Below, in pieces: positions 1-9,695 of a stretch of DNA of 64,000 bases (the stretch's first letter is position 1; every line of letters starts with the position of its first letter). The position numbers and the translations under genes were made by a program. The stretch lies in assembly GCA_020161695.1 (NCBI GenBank), contig JAIUOO010000005.1, positions 178,322-242,321 on the forward strand. Reading direction: 5' to 3'. This DNA comes from Pseudomonadota bacterium (GTDB lineage: Bacteria; Pseudomonadota; Alphaproteobacteria; Rhizobiales; Phreatobacteraceae). The notes below the pieces were generated by a model. It was given only the letters and a program-made list of their open reading frames with translations. It was not told the DNA's origin and searched no databases.

Positions 1-1
1 C

Positions 2-904
2 CCGGGCCGGCCGGTCGACACCGACCGCTACTTCGTCATCTGCTCCAACGTGCTCGGCGGCTGCATGGGCACGACGGGGCCTGCCTCCACCAACAACGCC
101 ACGGACCAGCCGCACGGCCTGTCGCTGCCGCTGATCACCATTCCCGACATGGTGCGCGCCCAGGCCATGCTGGTGAAGCGGCTCGGCATCGACAGCCTGT
201 TCAGCGTCATCGGCGGCTCGATGGGCGGAATGCAGGTGCTGCAATGGGCGACGCAGTATCGGGATATGGTGTTCTCGGCCATGCCGATTGCGACCGCCGC
301 GCGGCACTCCGCGCAGAACATCGCGCTGCACGAGGTTGGCCGGCAGGCGATCATGGCCGACCCCGAATGGCGCGGCGGGCGCTACCTGATCGAGGACACA
401 CGGCCTTCCGCCGGCCTCGCGGTAGCGCGCATGGCCGCGCACATCACCTACCTGTCGGACGCCGCCCTGCACCGCAAGTTCGGCCGCCGGTTCCAAGACC
501 GCGATGCGCCCACCTTCTCCTTCGACGCCGATTTCCAGGTCGAGAGCTATCTGCGCTACCAGGGCGAGGCCTTCGTCGAGCGCTTCGACGCCAATTCCTA
601 TCTCTATGTGACGCGCGCGATGGACTACTTCGACATCGCCGCGGAACATGACGGCTCGCTCGCCAAGGCCTTCGCCGGCACGAAGACGCGTTTCTGCGTC
701 GTCTCCTTCACCTCCGACTGGCTGTTCCCGACCGCCGGCTCGCGCGCCGTGGTCCATGCGCTGAACGCGGCAGGCGCCTCGGTCTCGTTCGCGGAAATCG
801 AATCCGACAAGGGCCACGACGCCTTCCTGCTCGACGAGCCCGAACTGTTCGCCATCACCCGCGGCTTCCTGGCCTCGGCCGCCCGGGCGCGAGGCATCGC
901 ATGA
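2..904 (+). CDS. metX: Homoserine O-acyltransferase (MetX), 5'-truncated by window edge
   Basis: This alpha/beta-hydrolase-fold enzyme acylates homoserine in methionine synthesis. The visible 300 residues lack the N-terminus, which lies before the window. The nucleophile Ser sits in GGSMGG (Ser codon at 218-220). The remaining triad residues are probably the Asp in TSDWLFP and the His in KGHDAF near the C-terminus. The stop overlaps the start of metW by 4 nt (ATGA), the usual alphaproteobacterial metX-metW arrangement. Many enzymes named MetX use succinyl-CoA rather than acetyl-CoA, and the acyl donor cannot be decided from what is visible here. Confidence 0.93.
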   Translation, partial: PGRPVDTDRYFVICSNVLGGCMGTTGPASTNNATDQPHGLSLPLITIPDMVRAQAMLVKRLGIDSLFSVIGGSMGGMQVLQWATQYRDMVFSAMPIATAARHSAQNIALHEVGRQAIMADPEWRGGRYLIEDTRPSAGLAVARMAAHITYLSDAALHRKFGRRFQDRDAPTFSFDADFQVESYLRYQGEAFVERFDANSYLYVTRAMDYFDIAAEHDGSLAKAFAGTKTRFCVVSFTSDWLFPTAGSRAVVHALNAAGASVSFAEIESDKGHDAFLLDEPELFAITRGFLASAARARGIA

Positions 905-1542
905 CGCAGGACCTGACCATGGCGGCCGTGCCGGGTCCCGTGCGCCCGGACTACCTGGTTGTTGCCGGCATGATCGAGCCCGGCTCGAAAGTGCTTGATG
1001 TCGGCTGCGGCGATGGCGGGCTGCTGAAGCTCCTGCGCGATGATAAGGGCGTCGATGGCCGCGGCATCGAACTGTCGCGCGAGGGCGTCAACCAGTGCGT
1101 CGCCGAAGGTCTCGCGGTGGTGCAGGGCGATGCCGACACCGACCTTGCCTTCTATCCCGACGACGCCTTCGACGTGGTGATCCTGTCGCAGACCATTCAG
1201 GCGACCCGCGCCCCGCGCGTGGTGCTGGAGCACATGCTGCGCATCGGCAAGCGCGCCATCGTCTCGTTCCCGAATTTCGGCCACTGGCGGCTGAGGATGC
1301 AACTCGTCACGCGCGGGCGCATGCCGACCTCGGAGAACCTGCCCTATCACTGGTACGACACGCCCAACATCCACTTCTGCACGATCCGCGACTTCGTCGA
1401 TCTCGTCCGCGAGATCGACGCGGTGATCGAGCGGTCGACGGCGCTCGACTGGCACGGCCGCGAGGTGCGGGTGAACGCGCCGTGGTGGTTCTGGAATTTC
1501 TTCGGCGAGCAGGCCGTGTTCAAGCTCAGCCGGAAGGGCTAG
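901..1542 (+). CDS. metW: Methionine biosynthesis protein MetW
   Basis: The 213-residue protein is a class I SAM-methyltransferase-fold member. The SAM-binding glycine motif [10 protein letters not shown] is at residues 31-40. Length and motifs (including the SFPNFGHW and PYHWYDTPN segments) match the MetW family, which is coupled to MetX in Proteobacteria. The start ATG overlaps the metX stop by 4 nt, so translation is probably coupled. The exact biochemical role of MetW is not settled. A role supporting MetX activity in homoserine acylation is the usual inference. Confidence 0.93.
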   Translation: MTQDLTMAAVPGPVRPDYLVVAGMIEPGSKVLDVGCGDGGLLKLLRDDKGVDGRGIELSREGVNQCVAEGLAVVQGDADTDLAFYPDDAFDVVILSQTIQATRAPRVVLEHMLRIGKRAIVSFPNFGHWRLRMQLVTRGRMPTSENLPYHWYDTPNIHFCTIRDFVDLVREIDAVIERSTALDWHGREVRVNAPWWFWNFFGEQAVFKLSRKG

Positions 1543-1569
1543 GCTCGGCGTTCCCTTGGGGGGTTTCAC

Positions 1570-1941
1570 ATGCCGCTGGTCGCCAATATCCTCGTCGCGC
1601 TCGTGGGCCTGCTCCACGTCGCGATCCTCGTCATCGAGATGTTCCTCTGGAACACGCCCTTCGGCCACCGCACCTTCAACCTGACGCCAGACTTCGCTGC
1701 GCAGTCCGCGGTGCTCGCCGCCAATCAGGGCCTCTATAACGGTTTCCTCGCGGCCGGCCTGATCTGGAGCCTGTTCGCGCCGAAGACCATGGCTTTCGCG
1801 CTGAAGGTCTTCTTCCTCGGCTGCGTCGTGATTGCCGGCATCTATGGCGGCGCGACGGCCAAGACGTCGATCCTGTTCACGCAAGGCCTGCCGGCGGCGA
1901 TAGCGCTCGTCGCGGTTTTCCTGGCGCGCGGCAAGGATTGA
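1570..1941 (+). CDS. DUF1304 family membrane protein
   Basis: The 123-residue protein is almost entirely hydrophobic, with about four predicted membrane helices (residues near 5-25, 50-70, 75-95 and 100-118). The N-terminal ILVALVGLLHVAILVIEMFLW segment and a conserved NQGLYNGFLAAGL segment are typical of DUF1304. No function is established for the family. It starts 27 nt after metW on the same strand and may share its transcript. It converges on the aminotransferase gene, and a GGCCTGATCAGGCC palindrome (1948-1961) lies between the two stops. Confidence 0.82.
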   Translation: MPLVANILVALVGLLHVAILVIEMFLWNTPFGHRTFNLTPDFAAQSAVLAANQGLYNGFLAAGLIWSLFAPKTMAFALKVFFLGCVVIAGIYGGATAKTSILFTQGLPAAIALVAVFLARGKD

Positions 1942-1954
1942 GCGCCAGGCCTGA

Positions 1955-3136
1955 TCAGGCCCGCGCCAGCCTTGCGCAGAGCGCGACGAGCCGGTCCACG
2001 TCGTCCTCGGTATTGTAGTAGTGCGGCGAGGCGCGCACGAGCGGCGGCAAGTGGCGCGCTTCGGCATCGATCCGGGTGCTCGACGGGTGTGAGGCACCGA
2101 TCGTGATGCCCTCCTCGTCGGCAGCGGCAACCACGGCCCCGGCCTCCGATCCCTCGATGGTGAAGCTCACGATGGCCGAGGGAGTGCGGCCGAGATCGCG
2201 GATCTTGACGCCGGGCAGCGCCCCCAGACCTTCGCGAAGGCGGCCGGACAGCTGGCGGCAGCGCTGCTCGATCGCCTCCAGACCGATATCCAGCGCATAG
2301 TCCACGGCGACGCCGAGACCGGCACGCGCCGCATAATTGTTCTCCCAGGTCTCGAAGCGGCGGGCATCGTCGCGCAGTTCGTAGCGGTCGCGTGCCACCC
2401 AGACGGCCGAGAAATGATCGATCATCGGCGGCTCGATCGACTGCAACAGCGACCGCCGCACATAGAGGAAGCCGGTGCCGCGGGGCCCACGCAGGAACTT
2501 GCGCCCCGTCGCCGACAGCATGTCGCAGCCGATGGCCTCGACGTCGACGGGCAACTGGCCGACCGCCTGGCAGGCATCGAGCAGGTAGGGGATGCCATGC
2601 GCACGCGCGATACGGCCGACGGCTGCCGCCGGATTGGCGAGACCGCCATTGGTCGGCACCCAGGTGATCGAGATCAGCTTCACCCGCCCGTCGATTATCC
2701 GCTCGAGCGCCGCGAGGTCGATCTCACCGGTCTCGTCGCTCGGGATCACATCGATGACGAGCCCGGTGCGCTTCGCCATCTGGAGATAGGCGACATAATT
2801 CGCGCCATACTCCGCCTCGCAGGTGAGGATGCGGTCGCCGGCCGTGAATTTCAGGCCATAGAAGGCCATCTGCCAGGCGACCGTGGCATTCTCCATCAGC
2901 CCGATCTCGTCGGGCGAGGCATTGAGCAGGCGCGCCACCGAACCATAGACCCCGTCGAGGCGCGCGGCCTCCCGCTCCGCCGCGGCATAGCCGCCGATCT
3001 CGGCCTCAAGATCGAGGTGCGCCTTCATGGCATCGACCACCTGCCGCGGCATCAGCCCCGCACCGGCATTGTGGAGATAGGCACGGCGGGCCGCAGAGGG
3101 CACGTCGGCGCGGATGCGGGCGAGGTCGAGGGTCAT
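1955..3136 (-). CDS. Class V aminotransferase (cysteine desulfurase-like fold)
   Basis: This is a PLP-dependent fold-type I enzyme of 393 residues. The PLP lysine is most likely Lys213 in SATGRKFLRGP. The Asp that pairs with the PLP ring nitrogen is near 187 in LLDACQAVGQ. The ATG at 3136 is chosen because homology begins at MTLDLARIRADVP; the reading frame stays open upstream but overlaps the preceding gene. The stop of the upstream SDR gene is 19 nt away, so the two are probably co-transcribed. Substrate is unknown. It could be a cysteine desulfurase, an isopenicillin-epimerase-like enzyme or another lyase, because no cysteine-loop signature settles it. Confidence 0.85.
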   Translation of the reverse strand: MTLDLARIRADVPSAARRAYLHNAGAGLMPRQVVDAMKAHLDLEAEIGGYAAAEREAARLDGVYGSVARLLNASPDEIGLMENATVAWQMAFYGLKFTAGDRILTCEAEYGANYVAYLQMAKRTGLVIDVIPSDETGEIDLAALERIIDGRVKLISITWVPTNGGLANPAAAVGRIARAHGIPYLLDACQAVGQLPVDVEAIGCDMLSATGRKFLRGPRGTGFLYVRRSLLQSIEPPMIDHFSAVWVARDRYELRDDARRFETWENNYAARAGLGVAVDYALDIGLEAIEQRCRQLSGRLREGLGALPGVKIRDLGRTPSAIVSFTIEGSEAGAVVAAADEEGITIGASHPSSTRIDAEARHLPPLVRASPHYYNTEDDVDRLVALCARLARA

Positions 3137-3155
3137 TGCGGGTCTCCGCAGGCGT

Positions 3156-3935
3156 TCAGTAGGTGCCGGGATATTGCCCGCCGTCGACGAGGATGCTCTG
3201 TCCGGTGATGAAGCCGGCATGGACCGAGCAGAGGAAGGCGATGGTGGCGCCGATCTCGCTTGCCTCGCCGTAGCGGCCCGCGGGGTTCTGCGCGCCCCGC
3301 TCCGCCCAGATGTCCCCGAACGACCGGCCCGTCATCTCGACGAGCTTCTCGACGTGATGCCTCTGTGCGTCGGTCGCGACGATGCCCGGCAGCACGTTGT
3401 TGATGGTGACGCCCTTCGCCACAGTCTGGCGCGCAAGGCCCGCGACGAAGCCGACGAGGCCGGAGCGCGCGCCGTTCGACAGACCCATTTCGAGCTGCGG
3501 GATCTTCACCGAGCGCGAGACGATGTTGACGATGCGCCCGAAGCCGCGCGCCATCATGCCGTCCACCGTCGCCTTCATCAGCGCGATGGGCGAGAGCATC
3601 ATCGCGTCGAGCGCCGCGATCCAGTCGTCACGGGTCCAGACGCGGAAATCGCCGGGCGGCATGCCGTCGGCATTGTTGATGAGGATGTCGGGATGCGGGC
3701 AGGCGGCGAGCACGGCCGCGCGGCCGGCCTCGGTGGTCACGTCGCCGGCGACCGGCGTGACCGCCACGCCGAAACGCGCCCGGATGTCGGTCGCCGCCGC
3801 ATCGAGCCGTTCCTGATTACGCGCGAGAATGGTCAGCGCGACGCCCTCGGCGGCGAGCATTTCCGCCGCCGCACGGCCCATGCCCCGGCTGCCGCCGCAA
3901 ACGATGGCCGATCTGCCCTTGAGTCCGAGATCCAT
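3156..3935 (-). CDS. SDR-fold protein lacking the canonical YxxxK pair
   Basis: The 259-residue Rossmann protein has a good cofactor motif (GGSRGMG, residues 14-20), an NNAD motif near 87-90 and the catalytic-type Ser140. Where classical SDRs have Tyr-x3-Lys, this protein reads Ser153-x3-Arg157 (LSNGARSGL). It therefore belongs to a divergent SDR group and may not use the classical proton relay. The ATG at 3935 begins at the natural MDLGLKGRSA N-terminus; the frame is open further upstream but only inside nasA. It lies 68 nt downstream of nasA on the same strand. No substrate can be inferred. Confidence 0.88.
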   Translation of the reverse strand: MDLGLKGRSAIVCGGSRGMGRAAAEMLAAEGVALTILARNQERLDAAATDIRARFGVAVTPVAGDVTTEAGRAAVLAACPHPDILINNADGMPPGDFRVWTRDDWIAALDAMMLSPIALMKATVDGMMARGFGRIVNIVSRSVKIPQLEMGLSNGARSGLVGFVAGLARQTVAKGVTINNVLPGIVATDAQRHHVEKLVEMTGRSFGDIWAERGAQNPAGRYGEASEIGATIAFLCSVHAGFITGQSILVDGGQYPGTY

Positions 3936-4003
3936 GGACAAGACTGATAGAGTGCCGGCGCGCGCTTGTCTTGCCCCATGCCGACATGGGCGCTCATGTG
4001 CCC

Positions 4004-6688
4004 TCAGGCTGGAACCAGCTTCGCTTCCGCCTCGATCAGCTTCTTGATCTCCGGCCGGCACGAGCCGCAATTGGTGCCGGCCTTGAGCGCCCGCCCGACC
4101 GCCTCGACGTCGCAGGCGCCGGCTGCAATGGCATCCCTTATCGTCGTCAGCCCGACCGCGAAACAGGCGCAGACCGTCGGGCCGGCATCGGCGATTCCCT
4201 CGGGCGAGCGGCCGGAGAGGAGGGCCCTCCGCGCCGCCGGCGACAGGTCCTTCAGGCCGAACTGCGTCTCGATCCAGTTCCACGAGGGCCGGCCATCGAG
4301 GGCGAGGAACAGCACCGCCTCCAGGTTCCCGTCCCTGAACACGGCCGCGCGATAGATGCCGCGTGCCGCATCGGTCATCTCGGTAATGGTTCCGCCACGT
4401 CCGGCAAGCGCTTCCGCGAGCGGGCGCCCGTCCACCGGCTGGTCGGAGGCCAGCACGGTGCCGACGCCGCCCTCCACCGCGACGCGCGCCCAGCGCAAAC
4501 CGTCTGGCAGCGCGACCGGACCGCGTGAGAGGACGAAACCCTCGACCCGCGTCTCGACCCGCGTGAGGCTGGCCGGCGTCGCCTTCATTTCGGGCTGCCC
4601 GGAATAGGGATCGGTGAAGGGCTGGACGAGCGCGCCCACGCGGGCGCTGCCGGCCGTCTCCCCGCTCCAGTGGATCGGTGCGAAGACCGCGCCACGTGCC
4701 TGACCCTCGCTCAGCACCGCACGCAGCGTTGCCTCGCCGTAGTCGGTCTCGATCCGGATGAAGTCGCCTGCGGCGATACCCGCGGCGGCCGCGTCCTCGG
4801 GGTGCATCTCGGCGAAGGGCTCGACGATATGGCGGCCGAGCGTCGGCGCCCGTCCGGTGCGCGTCATCGTGTGCCAGTGGTCGCGGACGCGGCCGGTATT
4901 GAGCAGGAAGGGGCGGCTCTCGTCCGCCTCGGCCTTCAATGCGGGCGGCGCGATGGCGATCATCCGCGCGCGACCATCGGCGGTGAAGAAGCGGCCGTCC
5001 GCGAAGAAGCGCTTGTCCGCCGTGTCGCGGACGCTCCTGACCGGCCACTGGACCGGGCGGAGCGCGTCGAACTCCGCGTCGGAAACCATGGCAAGCCCGC
5101 CGATGTCGAAATCCCGTGCGCCCCTGTTCTCAAAGGCCGAGAGCGCGGCGTGCTCCCGGAACACCGCCGCCGCATTGTCCCAGGAAAAGGCCTCCGCGAA
5201 GCCCATGCGCTTGGCGACCTCCGCGACGATCCACCAATCGGGCTTCGCTTCGCCCGGCAGCGGCAGGAACGGCCGCTGCCGCGTGATCCGCCGCTCCGAA
5301 TTGGTCACCGTGCCGTCCTTCTCGCCCCAGGCGGCGGCGGGCAGCAGGATGTGCGCACCGGAATTTACGGTGTCGTTGGAGAGCACCACCTCCGAGACGA
5401 TGAAATGGTCGAGCCGGCCGAGCGCATGGCGGACGTGGTCGGCCTTCGGCAGGCTGACCGCCGGATTGGTCGCCATGACCCACAGCGCCCTGACGGCGCC
5501 GGCCTCGATGGCGTCGAACATCGGGACCGCTTTCAGGCCCTCGGACATCGCCATGCGTGGCGCCGCCCAGAAGCGCCTGACGCGATCGACCTCGCTCGCC
5601 GAGAAACCCATATGGGCTGCGAGCATGTTGGCGAGGCCCCCAACTTCGCGCCCACCCATCGCATTCGGCTGGCCCGTCAGCGAGAACGGCCCCATGCCTG
5701 CGCGGCCGATGCGGCCGGTGGCAAGATGGCAGTTGAGGATGGCCGAGACCTTGTCGGTGCCCTGAGCCGACTGGTTGACGCCCTGGCTGTAGAGCGTGAC
5801 GACCTTATCCCTTGTCCGGAACCAGTCGAAAAGGGCTCGCACGTCGTTCTCGGCAAGGCCGCAGGCGCGCGCCGTGGCGGCAACAGTCGGCGCTATCTCG
5901 CGGGCGCGTTCCAGCGCCTCCTCGAAACCATCGACGTGGGCCTCGACATAGGCGCGGTCGATGGCCCCCGCCTCCGCCAGGTGAACCAGCAGGCCCGAGA
6001 ACAGCGCGCCGTCCATGCCGGGCTGCACGGCCAGCATCAGGTCGGCATCCGCCGAGGTAGCGGTGCGGCGCGGATCGACCACCACGATCTTCGCGCCGCG
6101 CGCGGCCTTGTTGGCCACCATGCGTTGCCAGAGGATCGGGTGGCACCAGGCGGCGTTCGAGCCGACCAGAACAAGAAGGTCGGCCGTATCGAGATCGTCG
6201 TAGCTGCCCGGCACCGTGTCCGAGCCGAAACCGCGCCGGTGGCCGGCGACCGAGGACGCCATGCAGAGCCGGGAGTTGGTGTCGACATTGGCCGTGCCGA
6301 CGAAGCCCTTCATCAGCTTGTTGGCGACGTAATAGTCCTCGGTGAGGAGTTGCCCCGAGAGGTAGAAGGCGGTCGCGTCGGGGCCGTGCTCGCGCGCGGT
6401 GCGACTGAAGGCCTCCGCCACGGCGTCGAGCGCGGTTCCCCAACCGACGCGCTCCATCGTGCCGGAGCGCGATCGGATCATCGGATGCAGCAGCCGCCCT
6501 TCCAGCGACACCGTTTCGCCGAGCGCCGAGCCCTTCACGCAGAGCCGGCCGCGATTGGCGGGATGCGCGGGGTCGCCGGCAATCGTCACCTGACCGCCGA
6601 CATCGACGCTGGCGATCACACCGCAACCGACCCCGCAATAGGGGCAGGCGGTCACAACGGGATTGGGCAGATGCGAATGGGCCGTCAT
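4004..6688 (-). CDS. nasA: Assimilatory nitrate reductase catalytic subunit NasA
   Basis: The 894-residue cytoplasmic molybdopterin oxidoreductase reduces nitrate to nitrite. The N-terminal [4Fe-4S] ligands are Cys15, Cys18, Cys22 and Cys50. The molybdopterin domains follow, ending in the dinucleotide-binding region near 600-740. A C-terminal BFD-like [2Fe-2S] domain carries Cys840, Cys842, Cys874 and Cys877, as in NasA of Klebsiella type. The start overlaps the stop of the flavoprotein gene by 4 nt, so the two reductase partners are probably translationally coupled. It is the last nitrate gene of the nrtA-nrtB-nrtD-flavoprotein-nasA run. No nitrite reductase gene follows. Confidence 0.96.
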   Translation of the reverse strand: MTAHSHLPNPVVTACPYCGVGCGVIASVDVGGQVTIAGDPAHPANRGRLCVKGSALGETVSLEGRLLHPMIRSRSGTMERVGWGTALDAVAEAFSRTAREHGPDATAFYLSGQLLTEDYYVANKLMKGFVGTANVDTNSRLCMASSVAGHRRGFGSDTVPGSYDDLDTADLLVLVGSNAAWCHPILWQRMVANKAARGAKIVVVDPRRTATSADADLMLAVQPGMDGALFSGLLVHLAEAGAIDRAYVEAHVDGFEEALERAREIAPTVAATARACGLAENDVRALFDWFRTRDKVVTLYSQGVNQSAQGTDKVSAILNCHLATGRIGRAGMGPFSLTGQPNAMGGREVGGLANMLAAHMGFSASEVDRVRRFWAAPRMAMSEGLKAVPMFDAIEAGAVRALWVMATNPAVSLPKADHVRHALGRLDHFIVSEVVLSNDTVNSGAHILLPAAAWGEKDGTVTNSERRITRQRPFLPLPGEAKPDWWIVAEVAKRMGFAEAFSWDNAAAVFREHAALSAFENRGARDFDIGGLAMVSDAEFDALRPVQWPVRSVRDTADKRFFADGRFFTADGRARMIAIAPPALKAEADESRPFLLNTGRVRDHWHTMTRTGRAPTLGRHIVEPFAEMHPEDAAAAGIAAGDFIRIETDYGEATLRAVLSEGQARGAVFAPIHWSGETAGSARVGALVQPFTDPYSGQPEMKATPASLTRVETRVEGFVLSRGPVALPDGLRWARVAVEGGVGTVLASDQPVDGRPLAEALAGRGGTITEMTDAARGIYRAAVFRDGNLEAVLFLALDGRPSWNWIETQFGLKDLSPAARRALLSGRSPEGIADAGPTVCACFAVGLTTIRDAIAAGACDVEAVGRALKAGTNCGSCRPEIKKLIEAEAKLVPA

Positions 6689-7893
6689 GCCGCCTCCGCC
6701 AGCGCCTGCCCGAACACTACCGCGTCACGAAGGCGTCCCAGCGGCCGTCCCTCTCGGATGAGGTCGAGATACCAGAGCGCGTCGGAGGTCTCGCCGAAGA
6801 GGATCGCGCCGGCCAGCACGTCGTCCCGGATCACCAGCTTGCGGTAGGTGCCAAGGCCGGGGTCGCGCCAGACGATCACCTCGGTGCCGGGCTCGCCGAC
6901 GAAGTCCCCGGCCGAGAAGACCGGCACGCCGGACACCTTGAGATTGGTCGAGAGCACCGAGCCGGCATAGGTCGCCGACTTGCCCGCCAGATGACGAGCA
7001 AGCGCCGCGCCCTGCTGGTAGGCGGGCTCGACCAGGCCGTAGCAGGTGCCACGATGTTCGGCGCATTCGCCGATGGCATGGATGGCAGGGTCTAAGGTGG
7101 CAAGCTGGTCGTCGACGACGACGCCACGATTGACGGCCAGTCCGGCAGCGCGCGCGAGATCGGCATTCGCGCGGATGCCCACCGCCGATACCACCATGTC
7201 GGCGGCGAGACGCCGGCCGTCCGCGAGGAGCACGGATTCGACACAGCCATCGCCCTCGATGGCCGCAGTGTCGGCACCGAGCAGCACGGTGATGCCGCGC
7301 GCCTCCAGCGCGGCCTTCAGCATGGCTGCGGCTTCCGAATCGAGCTGCCGCTCCATCAGGCGATCCATCAGATGGATTAGCGTCACGCGCGTGCCGGTCA
7401 GGGCCAGGCCATAGGCGGCCTCGATCCCCAGAAGGCCGCCGCCGATGACAACCGCGCGGGTTGCCGGGCTCGCTGCCGCCAGCATGGCGGAGACGTCGTC
7501 ATGGTCACGGAAGGTGACGACGCCCGGCAGGTCCATGCCAGGCTTCGGCAGACGGATGGGATGCGACCCGGTCGCCAGAACCAGCTTCGCGTAAGGCAGA
7601 CGCGCGCCGCCCTCCAGCAGCACCACCTGACGCTCGCGGTCGATGGAGACGGCGCGCCGGCCATAGACCAGCGTCACGCCCTGCCGTTCCCACCATTGCC
7701 GCGGCTTCAGCTCGGTCTCCTCCCGCGCGATTTCGCCGGCCAGCACCGAGGAGAGCAGGACGCGATTATAGGCGAGCGTCGGCTCGGCGCCGACGACCAG
7801 CACCGAATAGCGGCCGAGCGCCTCCTTCCCGAGGTTCTCGCAGAAGCGCGCCGCGGCCATGCCATTGCCGATGACGACCAGAGGTTCGGACAC
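6685..7893 (-). CDS. FAD-dependent NAD(P)H oxidoreductase, NasA electron-donor type
   Basis: The 402-residue flavoprotein of the pyridine nucleotide-disulfide reductase class resembles the N-terminal half of NirB and the small subunit of assimilatory nitrate reductase (NasC of Klebsiella, NasB of Bacillus). It has an N-terminal FAD motif (VIGNGMAAARF, residues 7-17) and a second Rossmann NAD motif (VIGGGLLGIEAAYG, near 145-160). No Fe-S domain or sirohaem motif is present, so it cannot be a whole nitrite reductase. The gene lies between nrtD and nasA, 15 nt after nrtD and overlapping nasA. The inferred role is passing electrons from NAD(P)H to NasA. Confidence 0.88.
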   Translation of the reverse strand: MSEPLVVIGNGMAAARFCENLGKEALGRYSVLVVGAEPTLAYNRVLLSSVLAGEIAREETELKPRQWWERQGVTLVYGRRAVSIDRERQVVLLEGGARLPYAKLVLATGSHPIRLPKPGMDLPGVVTFRDHDDVSAMLAAASPATRAVVIGGGLLGIEAAYGLALTGTRVTLIHLMDRLMERQLDSEAAAMLKAALEARGITVLLGADTAAIEGDGCVESVLLADGRRLAADMVVSAVGIRANADLARAAGLAVNRGVVVDDQLATLDPAIHAIGECAEHRGTCYGLVEPAYQQGAALARHLAGKSATYAGSVLSTNLKVSGVPVFSAGDFVGEPGTEVIVWRDPGLGTYRKLVIRDDVLAGAILFGETSDALWYLDLIREGRPLGRLRDAVVFGQALAEAA

Positions 7894-7908
7894 CGGAGCG
7901 TCTCCCTC

Positions 7909-8712
7909 TCAGGCGGCTTCGACGAAGGCGTGGCGCTCGTAGAGGAACTTCAGCACCGCCTCGCGCGCCTTGATGTAGGTGGCGTTGGAGACGAGCTCGA
8001 GGCGCCTGCGCGGGCGCGGCAGGTTGACCTCGAGGATCTCGCCGATCGTGGCCGAGGGTCCGTTGGTCATCATGATGATGCGGTCGGAGAGCAGCACCGC
8101 CTCGTCCACATCATGGGTGATCATGATCATGGTGTTCTTCAGCGTCGCGTGAATCTGCATGACCGAGTCCTGCAGATGCGCGCGGGTCAGCGCGTCGAGC
8201 GCGCCGAAGGGCTCGTCCAGCAGCAGGATCTTCGGCTCCATGGCGAGCGCGCGGGCGATGCCGACGCGCTGCTTCATGCCGCCGGAGATTTCGCCGGGAC
8301 GGCGGTCCCTGGCATGGACCATGTGGACGAGATCGAGCTTGTGCATGGTCCAGTCGTGCCGCTCGGCCTTGGACTTGCGACCGGAGAACACCTTGTCCAC
8401 CGCCATGCGGACATTGTCGTAGACGGTCAGCCAGGGCAGCAGCGAATGGTTCTGGAACACCACGGCGCGGTCCGGCCCGGGATCGTTGACCTCCTTGTTC
8501 TCCAGGAGCACCGCACCCGTCGTGGCCGGGGTCAGCCCGGCGATGATGTTGAGCAGCGTGGACTTGCCGCAGCCGGAATGGCCGATGATCGAGACATATT
8601 CGCCCGCCTCGATCGCCACGTTGATATCGCTGAGGACGTTGTTCGCGATGCCGTTGCGGATGAAAGTCTTCTCAACCTGCTCGACGAGGAGATAGGGAAC
8701 CTGCTTGGCCAT
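7909..8712 (-). CDS. nrtD: Nitrate ABC transporter ATP-binding protein
   Basis: The 267-residue ATPase belongs to the nitrate/sulfonate/bicarbonate importer family. Walker A is GHSGCGKST (residues 44-52), the signature is ISGGMKQR, and Walker B is ILLLDEPFGALD followed by the H-loop MITHDVDEA. It has no C-terminal substrate-binding-like domain, so it corresponds to NrtD rather than cyanobacterial NrtC. It lies 12 nt after nrtB and 15 nt before the flavoprotein gene in the same operon. The predicted role is energising nitrate or nitrite uptake through NrtB. Confidence 0.92.
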   Translation of the reverse strand: MAKQVPYLLVEQVEKTFIRNGIANNVLSDINVAIEAGEYVSIIGHSGCGKSTLLNIIAGLTPATTGAVLLENKEVNDPGPDRAVVFQNHSLLPWLTVYDNVRMAVDKVFSGRKSKAERHDWTMHKLDLVHMVHARDRRPGEISGGMKQRVGIARALAMEPKILLLDEPFGALDALTRAHLQDSVMQIHATLKNTMIMITHDVDEAVLLSDRIIMMTNGPSATIGEILEVNLPRPRRRLELVSNATYIKAREAVLKFLYERHAFVEAA

Positions 8713-8724
8713 ATCGGGATCTCC

Positions 8725-9633
8725 TCAGTTCGCGGCCGTGCCGCGGGTGACGACGGTGGCCAGCGCCGCGATCAGCCGGTCGAGGATGAAGCCGACCAGG
8801 CCGATATAGACGAGGGCGATGATGATGTCGGGCAGCTTGGACGAGTTCCACGCGTCCCAGATGAAGAAGCCGATGCCGACGCCCCCGGTGAGCATCTCGG
8901 CGGCCACGATGGCCAGCCAGGCGAGTCCAACGCCGATCCTCAGACCCGTGAAGATGTAGGGCGCCGCCGAGGGCAGCATGATCTTCCAGAAGAACTCGAA
9001 CTGGTTCAGCCGCAGCACCGCGGAGACGTTGCGATAGTCCTGCGGGATGTTGCGGATGCCGACCGAGGTGTTGATCAGGATCGGCCAGATCGCGGTTATG
9101 AAGATGACGAAGATCGCGCTCGGATTGGCGTCGCGGAAGGCGGCGAGCGAGATCGGCAGCCATGCCAGCGGCGGCACGGTGCGCAGCACCTGGAAGATCG
9201 GGTCGAGGCCGCGCATCGCCCAGGTCGACTGGCCGACCAGCGTGCCGACGAGAATGCCGACAATGGCGGAAAGACCGAAGCCGATGGCGACCCGCTGCAG
9301 CGAGGTCAGCACGCGCCAGCCAAGCCCGATATCCTGGCTGCCGTTGACGAAGAACGGGTCAAGGATCAGGTCGCTCGCCTCCTTCCAGACCCGCGAGGGC
9401 GGCGGCAGCGAGGCATTGCTGCCCGAGCAGAGAATCTCCCAGATCAGCAGCAGCAGGGCCACCATCAGCAGCGGCGGCACGACCGAGGTCGCGAAGGCCA
9501 CCGCCTTCGGCTTCAGCCAGCCGAGCGTGGAGGCTGCCGCCCTGGGCGCAAGCTGGATCACTTCCGCCGTCGCGGCCGCGAGCGGCTCCGGCGGGCTGAC
9601 GGTTTCCACGGCTCTCAATGCGGGTCGGGACAT
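8725..9633 (-). CDS. nrtB: Nitrate ABC transporter permease
   Basis: The 302-residue inner-membrane protein has about six membrane helices and a BPD_transp_1 domain from about residue 100 to 285. The N-terminal 45 residues are cytoplasmic and Ala/Pro-rich, and the first helix is near 48-70. The ATG at 9633 (MSRPALRAVE) is used; the open frame reaches back into nrtA but that part is not real sequence homology. It lies 62 nt after nrtA. With NrtA and NrtD it forms a complete importer. Confidence 0.92.
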   Translation of the reverse strand: MSRPALRAVETVSPPEPLAAATAEVIQLAPRAAASTLGWLKPKAVAFATSVVPPLLMVALLLLIWEILCSGSNASLPPPSRVWKEASDLILDPFFVNGSQDIGLGWRVLTSLQRVAIGFGLSAIVGILVGTLVGQSTWAMRGLDPIFQVLRTVPPLAWLPISLAAFRDANPSAIFVIFITAIWPILINTSVGIRNIPQDYRNVSAVLRLNQFEFFWKIMLPSAAPYIFTGLRIGVGLAWLAIVAAEMLTGGVGIGFFIWDAWNSSKLPDIIIALVYIGLVGFILDRLIAALATVVTRGTAAN

Positions 9634-9695
9634 CTGGGCTCTCGCGGGATGAAGGGATGGCGCCGCCCGGGCGAGCCGGGCGGCAGGCGATCGGT

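Noticed and set aside
1948..1961. Perfect palindrome GGCCTGATCAGGCC between convergent genes
   Set aside because: It has no loop for a stable hairpin beyond four bases at the centre and no T-tract, and it overlaps a stop codon. It may be chance in G+C-rich DNA, so no terminator is called.
4670..6847. 725-codon plus-strand open frame over nasA
   Set aside because: NasA carries Fe-S and Mo motifs in the opposite strand; the plus-strand translation is His/Arg/Asp-rich low-information sequence.
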